NCBI GenBank assembly: GCA_944739405.2
Contig: OX123183.2
Coordinates: 119,048,331 to 119,112,330, forward strand
Direction: 5' to 3'
Length of the DNA: 64,000 bases
From: Euclidia mi
Taxonomy: Eukaryota; Arthropoda; Insecta; Lepidoptera; Erebidae
Of the stretch, positions 63,910-64,000 are shown piece by piece (the stretch's first letter is position 1; the number at the start of each line of letters is the position of its first letter). The position numbers and the translations under genes are program-made. The notes under the pieces were generated by a model. That model was not told where the DNA came from. It ran no database searches and saw only the letters and a list, made by a program, of their open reading frames with translations.

Positions 63910-64000
63910 TCATTTCGGTTTCGGCCGAAACTAAGAGCAAGGCCGAAAGTTCGGTTTCAGTTTCGGTTTCGGCTGCAAAATCAGTTTCGGTCGGACACTA

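Larger units (their letters stand above)
61122..64000. mobile_element. hAT-type element with 88-bp TIRs containing a large palindrome
   Basis: Bases 61122-61209 are the exact reverse complement of 63913-64000 (ends TAGTGTCCGACCGAAAC and its complement, rich in CCGAAA). The window stops at the last base of the right TIR, so a target duplication cannot be checked. The interior is LINE-derived and largely palindromic. Confidence 0.7.

Overview
The window is animal nuclear DNA, very probably from a moth or butterfly. This rests on its AT-rich, intron-bearing genes and on dense mobile elements of types I associate with lepidopteran genomes: A|TC...CTAG|T Helitrons, tRNA-headed and 5S-headed SINEs with microsatellite tails, CR1/Jockey-like and RTE-like LINEs, mariner/Tc1 and hAT elements. 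The species cannot be told from the sequence. There is no prokaryotic gene and no CRISPR array.

Host genes form two tandem pairs. (1) Two intronless ELMO/CED-12 genes lie on the minus strand. One is full length (3533-5767, 744 aa). The other (12630-14252, 540 aa) stops before the PH domain. They share blocks of upstream sequence, so the duplication was probably at DNA level. (2) Two ten-exon F-spondin-like genes lie on the plus strand (18618-35715, 570 aa, and 45455-55923, 555 aa). I assembled both from splice sites with matching phases. Each encodes signal peptide - Reeler - Spondin_N - acidic linker - one TSP1 repeat. They share exon lengths (192 and 207 nt) and intron phases, which makes them tandem paralogues.

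Most of the rest is mobile DNA, much of it inside spondin introns. Intron 7 of spondin gene 1 holds a LINE and a mariner. Intron 8 holds a Helitron that contains a hAT, which contains an A-tailed retroelement. Its last intron holds a nearly intact Tc1 with TA duplications. Between the spondin genes are RTE and mariner remnants, a fold-back element with 15-bp minisatellite arms split by a Helitron with four tandem 5' ends, and a broken THAP gene. Downstream of gene 2 is a 3-kb element with long terminal inverted repeats. It carries a decayed PIN/FEN-like nuclease gene and I know of no standard transposon class for it. The window ends in a hAT-type element filled by a 924-bp-arm near-perfect palindrome.

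Other observations: many short, near-perfect hairpins, three of which can be shown from sibling sequences to be inverted copies templated on neighbouring DNA; two insertions whose empty sites are present elsewhere in the window; and a partial tandem array of a TSP1 exon that includes its splice donor. The work was done by eye. Percent identities, family names and repeat borders are approximate unless a target-site duplication is given.
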